Notes: generated by a model not told the origin, from the letters alone. DNA of 64,000 bases from an uncultured bacterium (GCA_937899715.1 CALCNX010000125.1:1-64000), one strand, 5' to 3'. Numbered from the stretch's first letter, positions 9,416 to 19,188 are shown. Made by a program: numbers and translations.

Positions 9416-9489
9416 ACTGTATGAGGAGTACGGACGGAAGCCCGTATTAACTCTCTGCTGCGGACTTCCGTCCGCACTCCTCATACTGT
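9416..9489. repeat. Long near-perfect palindrome
   Basis: Two 31-base arms (9416-9446 and 9459-9489) are inverted copies with 4 mismatches around a 12-base loop. The arms contain GGACGGAAG, also present as GAACGGAAG in the element at 902-1018. There is no reading frame. It may be an interspersed repeat of the REP or MITE kind, or a second back-up terminator after the tRNA. Confidence 0.7.
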
Positions 9490-9540
9490 GAAAATTAGCT
9501 AAACAGTGTACTAGCGCTGCACTTTTTGATTTTGTATATT

Positions 9541-9667
9541 ATTAGGACTTTCGCAAATAGCAAGAATGAACATGATTTGGAGTGCGGAATTTTAATTCCG
9601 CAACGTCTTTCTCCCGTAACGGCGGAATTAAAATTCCGCACTCCCTGTTTTTTGCGAAAGTCCTAAT
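9541..9667. mobile_element. MITE-like element with nested perfect inverted repeats
   Basis: The outer ends are perfect 17-bp inverted repeats (9541-9557 and 9651-9667, starting ATTAGGACTTTCGCAAA). Inside is a second perfect inverted repeat of 23 bp (9579-9601 and 9622-9644). At 127 bp with no coding capacity this looks like a miniature inverted-repeat transposable element. The outer repeat resembles insertion sequence ends, but no parent transposase is in the window and no target-site duplication can be read confidently. It lies between tRNA-Val and the restriction operon. Confidence 0.65.
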
Positions 9668-9690
9668 TATGGATTACGCTTTCTGAAATT

Positions 9691-9817
9691 CCCTTTCATG
9701 TATAAAGGGGGGGCAGCCGGAGCGAAACGAGGACTGAGGGGGTAGTCCGGCGGCAATGCACAAAGCAACACACCGCCTTCGCTGCCGCTTGCTGCATCCC
9801 TCTTTGTTCCAAAGAGG
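9691..9817 (+). other. Leader of the restriction operon with two hairpins
   Basis: No gene is visible. There is a CCCTTT-AAAGGG hairpin at 9691-9709, a G-rich run around 9705-9713, and a perfect 8-bp hairpin (CCTCTTTG-TTC-CAAAGAGG) at 9799-9817, 68 bases before the hsdM start. The second hairpin may protect or control the operon mRNA, or be a leftover of another repeat. I found no clear promoter. Confidence 0.35.
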
Positions 9818-9885
9818 AAAATTGTTTGCAAAAGCGTATCTTCAGTTATGATATTCACGAACTCATCCAATTTGGCAACTTCTTG

Positions 9886-12525
9886 ATGGCTACACATAAA
9901 CTTTCGCTTTCCAGATTAGAGACCTTCCTCTTCGATGCCTGCGACATCCTTCGGGGCAATATGGACGCTTCCGAATATAAAGAATACATTATCTCTATGC
10001 TCTTTCTCAAACGGGTGAACGACCAGTTTGAGGTGCATCGTGATAAAAGAAAAAAGAACCTTGAAGAAAGAGGCTTCAACGACCCGCACAAAATCTACAC
10101 CGAATTGGAAAGACAAGGCGCTCCTGAGTATGATTTCTTCGTGCCACTTGCCGCTCGATGGAAAAAACTGGAAGGCGACCCTGAATTTTATACAGACGAC
10201 AACGGTAAACAGACACCCTACAACTACATCAAAGACCTGACAGAAGAAATTGGCGACCACCTCAATAAAGCATTGGCGGCTTTGCAGGAAGCCAATCTTG
10301 ATAAGTTGGAAGGTGTATTTAATCAGGATAATATCAACTTCAACAAAACATTTGGCAAGAACAGCAAACAAATCAGTGACGAGGATTTGAGAAAGTTGAT
10401 TCAGGAATTTAATAAGAAAAATTTGCGAGACGACAATTTGGAGTTTCCCGATTTGATGGGGGCTGCATATGAATACCTCATCAAACATTTTGCCGACAGT
10501 GCCGGAAAAAAAGCCGGAGAATTCTATACCCCCAACGAGATTGTAAAACTTTTGGTGAATATTCTCGAACCCGGCAAGGATGCCGAAATCTATGACCCAA
10601 CGGTGGGAAGTGGTGGCATGCTCATTGAGTGCAAAAACTATGTGGAGAGTCGCTACGGAACTGCCAAAAATCTTTCGCTCTACGGACAAGAAAAAAGCGG
10701 TACTGTTTGGGGCTTGTGCAAAATGAATATGCTGTTTCACAACATTTACGACAGTAAGATTCTGAACGGCGATACCCTGCTCAATCCGCTTCATTATCAC
10801 AGTAGCAGACCCGGAGAACTGAAAACCTTTGACATTGTGATTGCTAATCCGCCTTTTTCGCAGGATTACGCTACGACCAACATGAAGTTTAAAGAACGAT
10901 TTAGTTTTTGGATGCCCACCAAAGACAAAGCTGACTTTATGTTTGTGCAGCATATGGTGGCTTCCCTGAACAATGTCGGACGCATGGCGGTGGTGATGCC
11001 CCACGGCGTGTTGTATCGGGGCGGGGAAGAAAAAAAATTCAGAGCGCATCTGCTGAGTCGCGGCTATCTGGAAGCTGTTATCGGCTTGCCTTCGGCTTTG
11101 TTTTACGGCACCGGTATTGGTGCTTGTGTCTTGGTTATCAATAAAAAAGATGCTCACCTCAGAGACAAAGTGCTCTTCGTCAATGCCGACCGTGAATACA
11201 AAGAAGGAAAAAACCAAAACAAACTACGACCCGAAGACATTGAGAAAATCACCTATACCTATCGCAACAAAAAAGAAACACCCAAATACAGCATCTTGGT
11301 GGCAAAAAGCAAAGCCATTGACCCCTTGAACAATTTGGAAAATGAAGATTTCAATTTCAACATCCGCCGATTTGTCGATAATGCACCGCCGCCCGAACCG
11401 CACGATGTCCATGCTCACCTGCAAGGCGGTATTCCCGAAAGTGAAGTCAATGCCTTGCAGCATCTCTTTGATTGCTACGATGGCTTGCGTGAAAAATTAT
11501 TTGAACCGCGAAAAGAAAACTATCTCCAATTTACGAGCAGCATCGCTCGCAAAGAGGAAATCAAAAAACTCTTTGACGAGAGCCATGAAGTACAAACAGC
11601 TCACGCCCAATACACCAACGCCATTAACGAATGGTGGACGCTGCAAATTCCCCTGATTGAACGCTTGCCCGAACAAACAACCAATGTCTTCGACCTCTAT
11701 CACCAGTTCTCTACAACGCTTACTCAAAAATTACAAGCACTGCCCATCTTGGATGAGTTCAAAAGCCGTGGCTCCTTTGCTGCCTATTGGGACAGCATCA
11801 CCAACGACATCAAAAGCGTTATTGCCAGCCGATGGAATGCCGAGCTGATACCGGACGATGAAATTTTGCAAAGCCAGTTCCCGGACGTGTTGAAAGAGTT
11901 GAACGCAAACGAAGCCAGACGCGACGAACTCCAAGCCATGTTCGACGAGGTGAATGAACTGGAAGACGATGTGTGGAACGAAGAAGAGTACGACGTTTGG
12001 CGCAGTAAAGAACTGAAAGACCACAAAGAAGCCATCAAAGCTATTAAAGGCGAGCGCAAAGAGGCAGACAAAGAGTATAAACTACTGCTGAAAAGAATAA
12101 AGGCAGGAGCAGCCGATAGCGTGGAGCTAGAAGTGCAAAGTGAAACGCTGAAAGCAGACATCGAGGCGTTGGATGAACACATAAGCAGCTCAGAAAACCG
12201 CATAGCAAAGCACACCGCACGGGAAGAAGAACTCAAGCAATGCAAGAAAAAAGTAAAGGAAATAAAAGACCGTAAGCAAGATCTAGTGGATAAAGCCCGT
12301 GAGCGAATCACTCCCGAAGAAGCCAAAGAACTTATCATGGAGCGCTGGCTGCGAACCCTACGGGAAACTATCAGCGATTATCTGCAAACGCACCAACGCC
12401 AACTCCTGCACACCGTAGAAAATCTGTGGGAGAAATACACCACACCGCTCCACGCCATTCTGGCGGAACGGGAACAAGAAACTGAATTGCTGAACACTTT
12501 TTTACGTGAGTTGGGTTATGAGTGA
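9886..12525 (+). CDS. hsdM: Type I restriction-modification system, adenine methyltransferase subunit
   Basis: HsdM transfers a methyl group from S-adenosylmethionine to N6 of adenine at sites chosen by HsdS. The start at MATHKLSLSRLETFLFDACD fits the family; an open stretch from 9826 adds 20 unrelated residues. Residues 10-150 form the N-terminal helical domain. The SAM-binding motif DPTVGSGGML is at 237-246 and the catalytic NPPF at 321-324, preceded by GEFYTPNEIV at 211-220. At 879 residues it is much longer than the usual 500-550: the extra part, from about 560 on, is charged and helical with strong coiled-coil character around 690-850. The same long form occurs in some type I systems and may serve assembly. 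Its last bases overlap the hsdS start. Confidence 0.96.
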   Translation: MATHKLSLSRLETFLFDACDILRGNMDASEYKEYIISMLFLKRVNDQFEVHRDKRKKNLEERGFNDPHKIYTELERQGAPEYDFFVPLAARWKKLEGDPEFYTDDNGKQTPYNYIKDLTEEIGDHLNKALAALQEANLDKLEGVFNQDNINFNKTFGKNSKQISDEDLRKLIQEFNKKNLRDDNLEFPDLMGAAYEYLIKHFADSAGKKAGEFYTPNEIVKLLVNILEPGKDAEIYDPTVGSGGMLIECKNYVESRYGTAKNLSLYGQEKSGTVWGLCKMNMLFHNIYDSKILNGDTLLNPLHYHSSRPGELKTFDIVIANPPFSQDYATTNMKFKERFSFWMPTKDKADFMFVQHMVASLNNVGRMAVVMPHGVLYRGGEEKKFRAHLLSRGYLEAVIGLPSALFYGTGIGACVLVINKKDAHLRDKVLFVNADREYKEGKNQNKLRPEDIEKITYTYRNKKETPKYSILVAKSKAIDPLNNLENEDFNFNIRRFVDNAPPPEPHDVHAHLQGGIPESEVNALQHLFDCYDGLREKLFEPRKENYLQFTSSIARKEEIKKLFDESHEVQTAHAQYTNAINEWWTLQIPLIERLPEQTTNVFDLYHQFSTTLTQKLQALPILDEFKSRGSFAAYWDSITNDIKSVIASRWNAELIPDDEILQSQFPDVLKELNANEARRDELQAMFDEVNELEDDVWNEEEYDVWRSKELKDHKEAIKAIKGERKEADKEYKLLLKRIKAGAADSVELEVQSETLKADIEALDEHISSSENRIAKHTAREEELKQCKKKVKEIKDRKQDLVDKARERITPEEAKELIMERWLRTLRETISDYLQTHQRQLLHTVENLWEKYTTPLHAILAEREQETELLNTFLRELGYE

Positions 12526-13804
12526 GTGGAAGGAATATTTGTTGGGAGATTTATTATCTCTGAAACCTGAGTATGGAGCTAATGCCGCCGGAATAAATTA
12601 CAGACCACAATTACCACGTTTTTTGCGAATAACAGATATTGATGATAACGGGAGATTGATTAAAACAGATTTAGTTTCAGTTGATATAAAGTATTTGGAA
12701 CAGTATGGTCTTAAACAAGATGACATTGTAATTGCAAGAACAGGAAATACAGTTGGCAAATCATATCTCTACAATGAAAAAGATGGAACCTTAGTCTATG
12801 CTGGCTACTTAATCAAATTCCGATTCGATGGAGGAAAAGTTCTTCCTCAATTTGCATTTCATCACTTGCAATCTGAACGATTTAAGTCTTGGATAAAAAA
12901 TACTGTGAGAATTGGAGCACAACCAAACATTAATGCCGCCGAGTATTGTAGTATCAAATTTAAATTTCCTCCCCTCCCCGAACAACGCCGCATCGCCCGC
13001 ATCCTCTCCACTGCCGATGCGGTGATAGAAAAAACGCAAGCCGCCATTGCCAAATACCAAGCCATCAAGCAAGGGATGTTGCAGGATGTGTTTACCCGTG
13101 GCATAGACACCACCACGGGCGCACTCCGCCCCCGCTACGACGATGCCCCGCACTTGTATAAAGAAAGTGCGTTGGGGTGGATTCCGAAGGAGTGGGAGGC
13201 GGATTGCTTAGGAAGCATTATTGATGCTGTTGACCCACAACCCGACCATAGAACACCGCATTCTGTCGAGAACGGAGTACCATATTTGGGGATTAACGAT
13301 ATGGATAAGTATGGGAATATTGATTTAACAAAATGCAGGAAAGTTTCTGATGAAATTTTAGCCGAGCATAAAAAGAGATACACTATTAGAATGGGTGATA
13401 TTATGTTCGGTAAAATCGGGACAATTGGAGAACCTAAGAGGCTACTCAATTTTGACAATATAACACTAAGCGCCAATGTCATTCTAATCCAGCCAAAATG
13501 CGTAGCCGACTATATTTATTGGCTACTGTGTTCGCAGCTAATTAATGGACAGGTTAAAAAGTCAATACATGCTACTTCCCAACCAGCTTTTGGAATAGAG
13601 AAAATTAGGGCTTTAATTGTTCCGATATGTGATGAGATTGAGCAAAGTTTAATATCTCAGGCAATTAACTCTTGTGACACCAAACTCCGCACCGAACAAG
13701 CATATCTCGAAAAGCTGCAAGCGCTGAAAAAGGGTTTGATGGAAGATTTGCTGACGGGGAAGGTGCGGGTGGTGGCTGTGGAAGAATTGGCGGCACAAAA
13801 ATGA
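12518..13804 (+). CDS. hsdS: Type I restriction-modification system, specificity subunit
   Basis: HsdS reads the two halves of the target site and holds the complex together. It starts at ATG 12518 inside the end of hsdM (8-bp overlap), which implies translational coupling; a GTG at 12506 is a less likely start. The 428 residues show the standard order: target recognition domain 1 (about 1-150), first conserved helix region with PPLPEQRRIARILSTADAVI (about 152-200), target recognition domain 2 beginning at GWIPKEWEA (about 225-370), and second conserved helices (KLRTEQAYLEKLQALKKG). The recognition domains are more A/T-rich than the conserved helices, as expected if they are swapped between strains. 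The specificity cannot be predicted by eye. The gene appears intact. Confidence 0.95.
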   Translation: MSEWKEYLLGDLLSLKPEYGANAAGINYRPQLPRFLRITDIDDNGRLIKTDLVSVDIKYLEQYGLKQDDIVIARTGNTVGKSYLYNEKDGTLVYAGYLIKFRFDGGKVLPQFAFHHLQSERFKSWIKNTVRIGAQPNINAAEYCSIKFKFPPLPEQRRIARILSTADAVIEKTQAAIAKYQAIKQGMLQDVFTRGIDTTTGALRPRYDDAPHLYKESALGWIPKEWEADCLGSIIDAVDPQPDHRTPHSVENGVPYLGINDMDKYGNIDLTKCRKVSDEILAEHKKRYTIRMGDIMFGKIGTIGEPKRLLNFDNITLSANVILIQPKCVADYIYWLLCSQLINGQVKKSIHATSQPAFGIEKIRALIVPICDEIEQSLISQAINSCDTKLRTEQAYLEKLQALKKGLMEDLLTGKVRVVAVEELAAQK

Positions 13805-13885
13805 CGGACTCGCAAGTTTCCAAGCTCAGAAAAAAATCATTTCAGTACCTTTAACCGAACTCAAAACCAGAATCAACAAACTCTC

Positions 13886-16800
13886 ATGGCAGAATACATC
13901 AATGTCGAAAAACCGTTCTTAGATAAACTTCGCCAGCTAGGGTGGCAGGTAATCGACCAAGGGCTTGGCGTACCGCAAGAGCCGTCAAAAAGTTTGAGAG
14001 AAAATTTCAAGCAGGTCTTATTGCCCAATGTTTTCAAAGACAGCATAAAAGCTATCAACAAAACATCGGACGGCAGAGCATGGCTTACCGACAAACAACT
14101 GGAGGACGTGCTGACGGAAATTCAAAGTTTTTCGGGCAAAACACTGCACGAAGCCAACAAAGAAATTCACCGCTTGCTTGTAAAGGGCACCACGGTCAAC
14201 AAAAACGAAATAACGGGAGAAATCAATCCCACGGTTCGTTTGGTGGACTTCAGAAATTACGACAAGAACAGTTTTATTGCCATCAATCAGTTTCGGCTGC
14301 TTACGCCCGGAGCCAGCCGCACGGGAATTATCCCCGACATTGTGTTATTTCTGAACGGCTTGCCGATTGTCGTGGTGGAGGCAAAAGATTTGGAAGTGGC
14401 TGAACCCTTGAGTGAAGCATACTTGCAGGTTACGCGCTATGCCAACACGCGGCAAGACGATTACGGAGTGAAAGAAGGCGAAGAAAAATTATTTCACTAC
14501 AATATTTTCAGCATCATCACGCACGGCACCGAGGCAAGAGTGGGCAGCATCAGTGCAGAGTTTGATTTCTACAACAACTGGGTTGATATTTTCCCTGAAG
14601 AATACAAGGCAGTGGAGTTTCCACCCCACGAAGAGCGGCAGGATGTGCTCATTCACGGTATGCTGAACAAAGAAATCGTGGTGGATATTCTGAAGCACTT
14701 TACGCTCTTTATGGAAATCAAAAAAGGCGTGGAGGTAAAGGTTGTGGCGCGGTACAATCAATACAGAGCGGTCGGGAAAATCATCCGCAATCTGAGAGAA
14801 GGCACATCACCGATGGAAAAAGGAGGTGTGGTCTGGCACACACAGGGAAGCGGAAAAAGTTTGACGATGGTGTTCCTCATTCGCAAACTCCGCAGTTGTG
14901 ACGATCTGAAAGACCTAAAAATTATTTCTATCGTTGACCGCGTTGATTTAGAAGAACAATTGGCAGATACCTTAACGTATGCCAATGAGTTCCTTTCTAT
15001 CATTGACCGTAAATCCGATTTGCGAACATTGGACGATGACACAGGAAATCTGAGTTTGGTAATGATTCATAAGTTTTTGGATGCAAATAATGTCTCAGCG
15101 CAGTCACTGATTGATGCAGAAATAGTTCCCACCTTTGAGAAGTTTGAAGCCATCAACAGCAGTGCCCGCATTTTGCTGCTGGTGGACGAAGCGCACCGCA
15201 CACAAGGTGGCGACATGGGCGATAATTTGTTTCATGCTTTTCCTGAGGCTACTCGCATTGGTTTTACCGGAACGCCCCTGCTGACCGAAAGGCACGAAGT
15301 AAAAACCCATGAACGCTTTGGAGGAAAATTAGACAAGAACGGCGAACCGTGGATTGACACGTATAAATTTGATAAAGCCGTTGCCGATAGAGCCACGGTA
15401 GAAATAAAATACATCGGCAAGGTTTCAAAAGACAAGATTGACGACAAGGAAGTGTTTGATGCCAAGTTTGAAGATATGTTCAAACAGCGGACGCAAGAGG
15501 AAAGAGAAGAGATACAAAAGCGTTATGGTTCGTTTATCGCCTATCTGGAAAGCAAGAAACGCATTGCAGAAATTGCCAAAGACATCCTTGAGCACTATTA
15601 CGCCGATATTTTGGTGAATGGTTTCAAGGCGCAGGTAGTTGCCTCAAGTATTGTGGCAGCCGTGCGCTACAAATATGAGTTGGAAATTGCGGTACAAAAC
15701 AAAATTGCGGAACTGAAAGCATTGCCGGACGGAGAAAGAGACGACGAGCGAATAAAGCAACTGGAGTTTTTGAAAGTACACGCAATCGTTTCAAGCCTCG
15801 GCAACAACGAACCCGGTTACATCAGCAAGGCTAGGCGTGAGGCATTGGAAACGGATGCGAAAAACAGTTTCAAAAAGGATTTTGACTACAACAAACCCGA
15901 ATCGGGCATCGGTATTATTTGCGTTTGCGACCGACTGATTACGGGCTACGATGCACCTATTGAGCAGGTGATGTATCTGGACAAAGGCATGAGAGAGCAT
16001 GATTTGTTTCAGGCAATTACCCGTGTGAACAGAACAAAAAAGGGGAAATCCTTTGGTTTGATTGTGGACTATTACGGAGTTACCAAACACCTTGCAGAAG
16101 CATTGGCTATTTACACAGACAGGGACAAAGAAAAACTGAAAAACTTTCTGGATGTTTTTCGTGACATCAATAAAGAAATTCCGATACTTGAATCTCGCTA
16201 CAAACGCATTCTGAACCTATTCACGGAGCAAACACTGCTTGAATTCAAGCTGCATGAGATTGAGAATTTCCTGAATCAGAACTTCACCGACGGCGCAGCC
16301 GAATTTGAGTTTGCGGAACGTTGTATTGAGCAAGCCAAGACCATAAAGTTCAGAGCCGAACTGCTCACCTACTCCAAAAGTTTCTTCGACAGTTTAGATT
16401 TGCTTTTCAACTCTCAAGCCGGAGGGGAGTATTGGATTCGTGCAAAGCGATTGGGCTATTTGCTTTGGAGAATCAAAGACCGCTATAAAGACGAGACAAT
16501 GGATTTGAAATGGGCTTCGCAAAAAGTCCGTCAGTTGATTGACAAACATCTTTTCTCATTGGGCATTGACACCAAGGTTCAACAGGTTTCTATTCTGTCG
16601 GATGAATTCAAAAGCAAGGTTGATTATCTGAACAAAACACCAAAATCAAAAGCATCCGAAATGGAGCATGCGATTCGTTGGCACATCAAAGTAAATCTGG
16701 ACAAAGACCCAACACTATACAACCGCTTCAAGGACAGACTGGAAACCCTGCTTAATTCGTACAAAGAAAATTGGGAAGAAATAGTAAAACAACTGGAAGA

Positions 16801-17140
16801 GCTAAGAGAAGAAATGGCGGAAGGGAGAAAACCTGAGACCGAAGGTATTTCAATTATTGAAGCACCGTTTTATGATATACTGAAAACAAGTTTGCAAACC
16901 GAAAGCGAAGAGGAGATTCGTAAAGCCAAGGAACTGACCCATACATTGCTTTCCATTTTGAAAGAAACAGCCACAATAAACAATTTCTGGACAGACAAAG
17001 CAGCCGAAAGAAAACGCATTGAAGGGATGATTGATGACGAGATTCGTTATTCAGGAATTGAAGGACTATCCGGGAAAGCAACAGAATTGGCAACAGAATT
17101 AATGAAACTTGCCCAAAACAGAGAGGCGGATTTACGATGA
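13886..17140 (+). CDS. hsdR: Type I restriction endonuclease, motor and nuclease subunit
   Basis: HsdR translocates unmethylated DNA with ATP and cuts it at a distance. The 1084-residue protein is full length. The PD-(D/E)xK nuclease core is at D151 and E165-A-K167 (in PDIVLFLNGLPIVVVEAK). The helicase motor has Walker A HTQGSGKSLT at 318-327, DEAH at 434-437, TGTP at 461-464, and later the motifs TGYDAP and QAITRVNR. All key residues are present, so the enzyme should be active. It starts 81 bases after hsdS and ends in an ATGA overlap with the metallopeptidase gene. Nothing suggests phase-variable repeats. Confidence 0.96.
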   Translation: MAEYINVEKPFLDKLRQLGWQVIDQGLGVPQEPSKSLRENFKQVLLPNVFKDSIKAINKTSDGRAWLTDKQLEDVLTEIQSFSGKTLHEANKEIHRLLVKGTTVNKNEITGEINPTVRLVDFRNYDKNSFIAINQFRLLTPGASRTGIIPDIVLFLNGLPIVVVEAKDLEVAEPLSEAYLQVTRYANTRQDDYGVKEGEEKLFHYNIFSIITHGTEARVGSISAEFDFYNNWVDIFPEEYKAVEFPPHEERQDVLIHGMLNKEIVVDILKHFTLFMEIKKGVEVKVVARYNQYRAVGKIIRNLREGTSPMEKGGVVWHTQGSGKSLTMVFLIRKLRSCDDLKDLKIISIVDRVDLEEQLADTLTYANEFLSIIDRKSDLRTLDDDTGNLSLVMIHKFLDANNVSAQSLIDAEIVPTFEKFEAINSSARILLLVDEAHRTQGGDMGDNLFHAFPEATRIGFTGTPLLTERHEVKTHERFGGKLDKNGEPWIDTYKFDKAVADRATVEIKYIGKVSKDKIDDKEVFDAKFEDMFKQRTQEEREEIQKRYGSFIAYLESKKRIAEIAKDILEHYYADILVNGFKAQVVASSIVAAVRYKYELEIAVQNKIAELKALPDGERDDERIKQLEFLKVHAIVSSLGNNEPGYISKARREALETDAKNSFKKDFDYNKPESGIGIICVCDRLITGYDAPIEQVMYLDKGMREHDLFQAITRVNRTKKGKSFGLIVDYYGVTKHLAEALAIYTDRDKEKLKNFLDVFRDINKEIPILESRYKRILNLFTEQTLLEFKLHEIENFLNQNFTDGAAEFEFAERCIEQAKTIKFRAELLTYSKSFFDSLDLLFNSQAGGEYWIRAKRLGYLLWRIKDRYKDETMDLKWASQKVRQLIDKHLFSLGIDTKVQQVSILSDEFKSKVDYLNKTPKSKASEMEHAIRWHIKVNLDKDPTLYNRFKDRLETLLNSYKENWEEIVKQLEELREEMAEGRKPETEGISIIEAPFYDILKTSLQTESEEEIRKAKELTHTLLSILKETATINNFWTDKAAERKRIEGMIDDEIRYSGIEGLSGKATELATELMKLAQNREADLR

Positions 17141-17820
17141 CGTTAGCCGACCTTGATATTACCATTGAGAGAACTGACCGAAGAAAAACGGTGAGCATCT
17201 TTATTGAACGTAATGGTTCGGTAAAAGTGCTTGCACCGGTTACGGCATCAGACGAGAAAGTGGAAGCAGCAGTTCAATCAAGAGAGTATCAGATTTTTAC
17301 AAAGCTGGCTCAATGGAAAGAACTCAATCAGGGCAAGGTGAGCCGTGAGTTCGTCAATGGACAATCCTTTCTGTATCTTGGAAAAAATTATCGTTTGAAA
17401 CTTACCGAAAACCAGGATGTGCCGTTAAAAATGAACGGTGGTTTCTTTCTGCTTGATAAAAAACACACCGGGAAAGCAGACAAAGTGTTTAAGGACTTCT
17501 ATCGAGACAAAGCAGAAAAGAAAATCAAGGAAAGAATGAAGCTGATTGAAGAAAAATTTCAGCTCAAACCAACAACAATTAAAGTATTAGAATTGCAGAA
17601 TCGTTGGGCTTCGTGGACACCAAAGAACGGGTTAAATTTTCATTGGAAATGTATCATGGCTCCTATATCTGTTCTTGACTACATCATCACACACGAAATG
17701 GTGCATTTGAAATTTCCGAATCATTCAACAGAATTTTGGAATGAGTTGGACAAGAAAATGCCCAACTACCGTGAGCATGAAAACTGGTTAAAACTAAACG
17801 GTGTGAAATTGTCATTATGA
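17137..17820 (+). CDS. YgjP-like (DUF45) zinc metallopeptidase coupled to hsdR
   Basis: A 227-residue protein of the YgjP/DUF45 group. Residues 8-60 contain the usual opening (TVSIFIERNGSVKVLAP); the C-terminal half has LQNRWASWTPKNGLNFHWK followed by the zinc motif HEMVH at 186-190 and the NHS histidine at 196. The catalytic Glu187 is present. The start overlaps the hsdR stop (ATGA), so it belongs to the restriction operon. Genes of this family are often seen next to type I hsdR, but their role is not established. Turnover of a restriction subunit is one possibility, only inferred here from gene order. Confidence 0.9.
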   Translation: MTLADLDITIERTDRRKTVSIFIERNGSVKVLAPVTASDEKVEAAVQSREYQIFTKLAQWKELNQGKVSREFVNGQSFLYLGKNYRLKLTENQDVPLKMNGGFFLLDKKHTGKADKVFKDFYRDKAEKKIKERMKLIEEKFQLKPTTIKVLELQNRWASWTPKNGLNFHWKCIMAPISVLDYIITHEMVHLKFPNHSTEFWNELDKKMPNYREHENWLKLNGVKLSL

Positions 17821-17914
17821 GAACACAAGACGACCGAAGCAGCTTTTTCATTCTCGGTGAGATTTGGTATATTGAGGTGAGACGCGATGCATCCACCACC
17901 AAATCATCAATCAA

Positions 17915-18688
17915 ATGAAACCATTCCTTACTTCCGTTGTGCTCCTTCTGAGCACCTTTGCAGCTTTTGCACAAACTCCTGCACAATGGCTCGACCTTAC
18001 GCGCCTAACGAACTATCCTGATTCCTGCACCACCGATGGACGAAAAGACCTTGACGACCCAAAGAAAGCCCGCAATCGCCTCAAAAACCGTTTTACTCTC
18101 CCCGCAACAGTCAAACCAATGTCCCTGAACGAGATTCGTGCATTGGAAGCTCTCCAAACAATCCCCAAAGACATGGAGCGTGACGGACGCAAATTTGTGC
18201 TTTACGAAGTGGTGAATGTGGACAATAAACCAGAGAAAATGGGCGTATCGGTTATAGGCTATGTAAAAAAAGCCTTTGCCGCCGGACGGGGTGAATCCTG
18301 CAACTGCGGAGCACGTGAGGACAACCAAATTGATACGCACATCGAACTTGTGCTCTATCCCAACGAAGCACTCAACGACACCAAGGAAACCTTCATTGTC
18401 GAAGTAACTGAGCGTTCTCGACGATTGGCGGCAGCAGGGCTACTTCAATCCAATATCGGAAATGATTGGAACAGCAGCATCCTTAACGACAAGCTGGTTG
18501 GGCGGTGGGTAAAATTCACGGGCTGGCTTTTCTACGACAACGACCACGTTTCCGGCTCCTGGCAATCGGACAATGGCGATACATTCGGCGAAACCAATTG
18601 GCGAGCAACAGCATGGGAGGTACATCCTGTAATGGGAATTGAGGTTCTACCGGGCAAGCCGTCTGATATTCCGATGAAGAAACCATAA
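17915..18688 (+). CDS. Secreted protein of unknown function, possible OB-like fold
   Basis: A 257-residue exported protein. The signal peptide is clear (KPFLTSVVLLLSTFAAFAQ, residues 2-20). The mature part contains SVIGYVKKAFAAGRGESCNC, then DTHIELVL and VGRWVKFTGWLFYDNDH. The alternation of strands with a vicinal CNC motif suggests a small beta-barrel such as an OB fold, but this is only an impression. It follows the restriction operon by 94 bases; its base composition returns to that of the genome, so it is probably outside the island. I do not recognise a known function. Confidence 0.8.
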   Translation: MKPFLTSVVLLLSTFAAFAQTPAQWLDLTRLTNYPDSCTTDGRKDLDDPKKARNRLKNRFTLPATVKPMSLNEIRALEALQTIPKDMERDGRKFVLYEVVNVDNKPEKMGVSVIGYVKKAFAAGRGESCNCGAREDNQIDTHIELVLYPNEALNDTKETFIVEVTERSRRLAAAGLLQSNIGNDWNSSILNDKLVGRWVKFTGWLFYDNDHVSGSWQSDNGDTFGETNWRATAWEVHPVMGIEVLPGKPSDIPMKKP

Positions 18689-18813
18689 GTTATTTTTTTC
18701 CTTGCCAATAGTACCACAGCAGAGTTTGTTTTTGCTAAATTTTGTATATTGCCGCTGTCGCTGTCCCATATTAGAAATTTCCTTCTTTTTCCACTTCCAT
18801 CCACACGAAAATC

Positions 18814-19188
18814 ATGAGCACAGTAAAAGTTCTTCTTATTGACGACGACATCCGCGTATCGGCGTTGCTCAAGCGGTTTCTCTACGAGAAAATGTATGAT
18901 GTTATCTCTGCCGAAAATGGTCCACAAGGTATTGAAATGGCAAAAACACAGAAGCCTGATATTATCTTTTGCGATATTATGATGCCCGAAATGGATGGAT
19001 ACGGCGTTCTCAAAGCACTCCGCATGGATGAGCGTACCAAAGATATTCCGTTTTTCTTTCTTACAGCAAAATCAAAAACGGAGGATTTCATGGAGGGAAT
19101 ATCAGCTGGAGCCACTGGCTACCATGCAAAACCAACCTCGCGGGAAGAGTTGATAGAGGCAATACAAGGACAAGTACCTTTGGGGTAA
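18814..19188 (+). CDS. Single-domain response regulator (CheY-like receiver)
   Basis: A 124-residue stand-alone receiver domain that takes a phosphate from a histidine kinase. The acidic pair IDDD is near residues 9-12, the phospho-acceptor Asp lies in CDIMMPEMDGY (about residue 54), the switch Thr in FFLTAKS and the conserved Lys in HAKP. No output domain follows, so it must act through protein contact or a phosphorelay. No kinase is adjacent; the nearest one in the window is the large sensor at 33194, and a link between them is unproven. Confidence 0.93.
   Translation: MSTVKVLLIDDDIRVSALLKRFLYEKMYDVISAENGPQGIEMAKTQKPDIIFCDIMMPEMDGYGVLKALRMDERTKDIPFFFLTAKSKTEDFMEGISAGATGYHAKPTSREELIEAIQGQVPLG

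Noticed and set aside
9916..11217. Open frame of 433 codons on the minus strand
   Set aside because: It is fully antisense to hsdM, has no recognisable domain, and hsdM carries intact motifs in the opposite frame.
9281..17900. Restriction island as an integrative element using tRNA-Val as attachment site
   Set aside because: No integrase was found and no copy of the tRNA 3' end is visible after the island.
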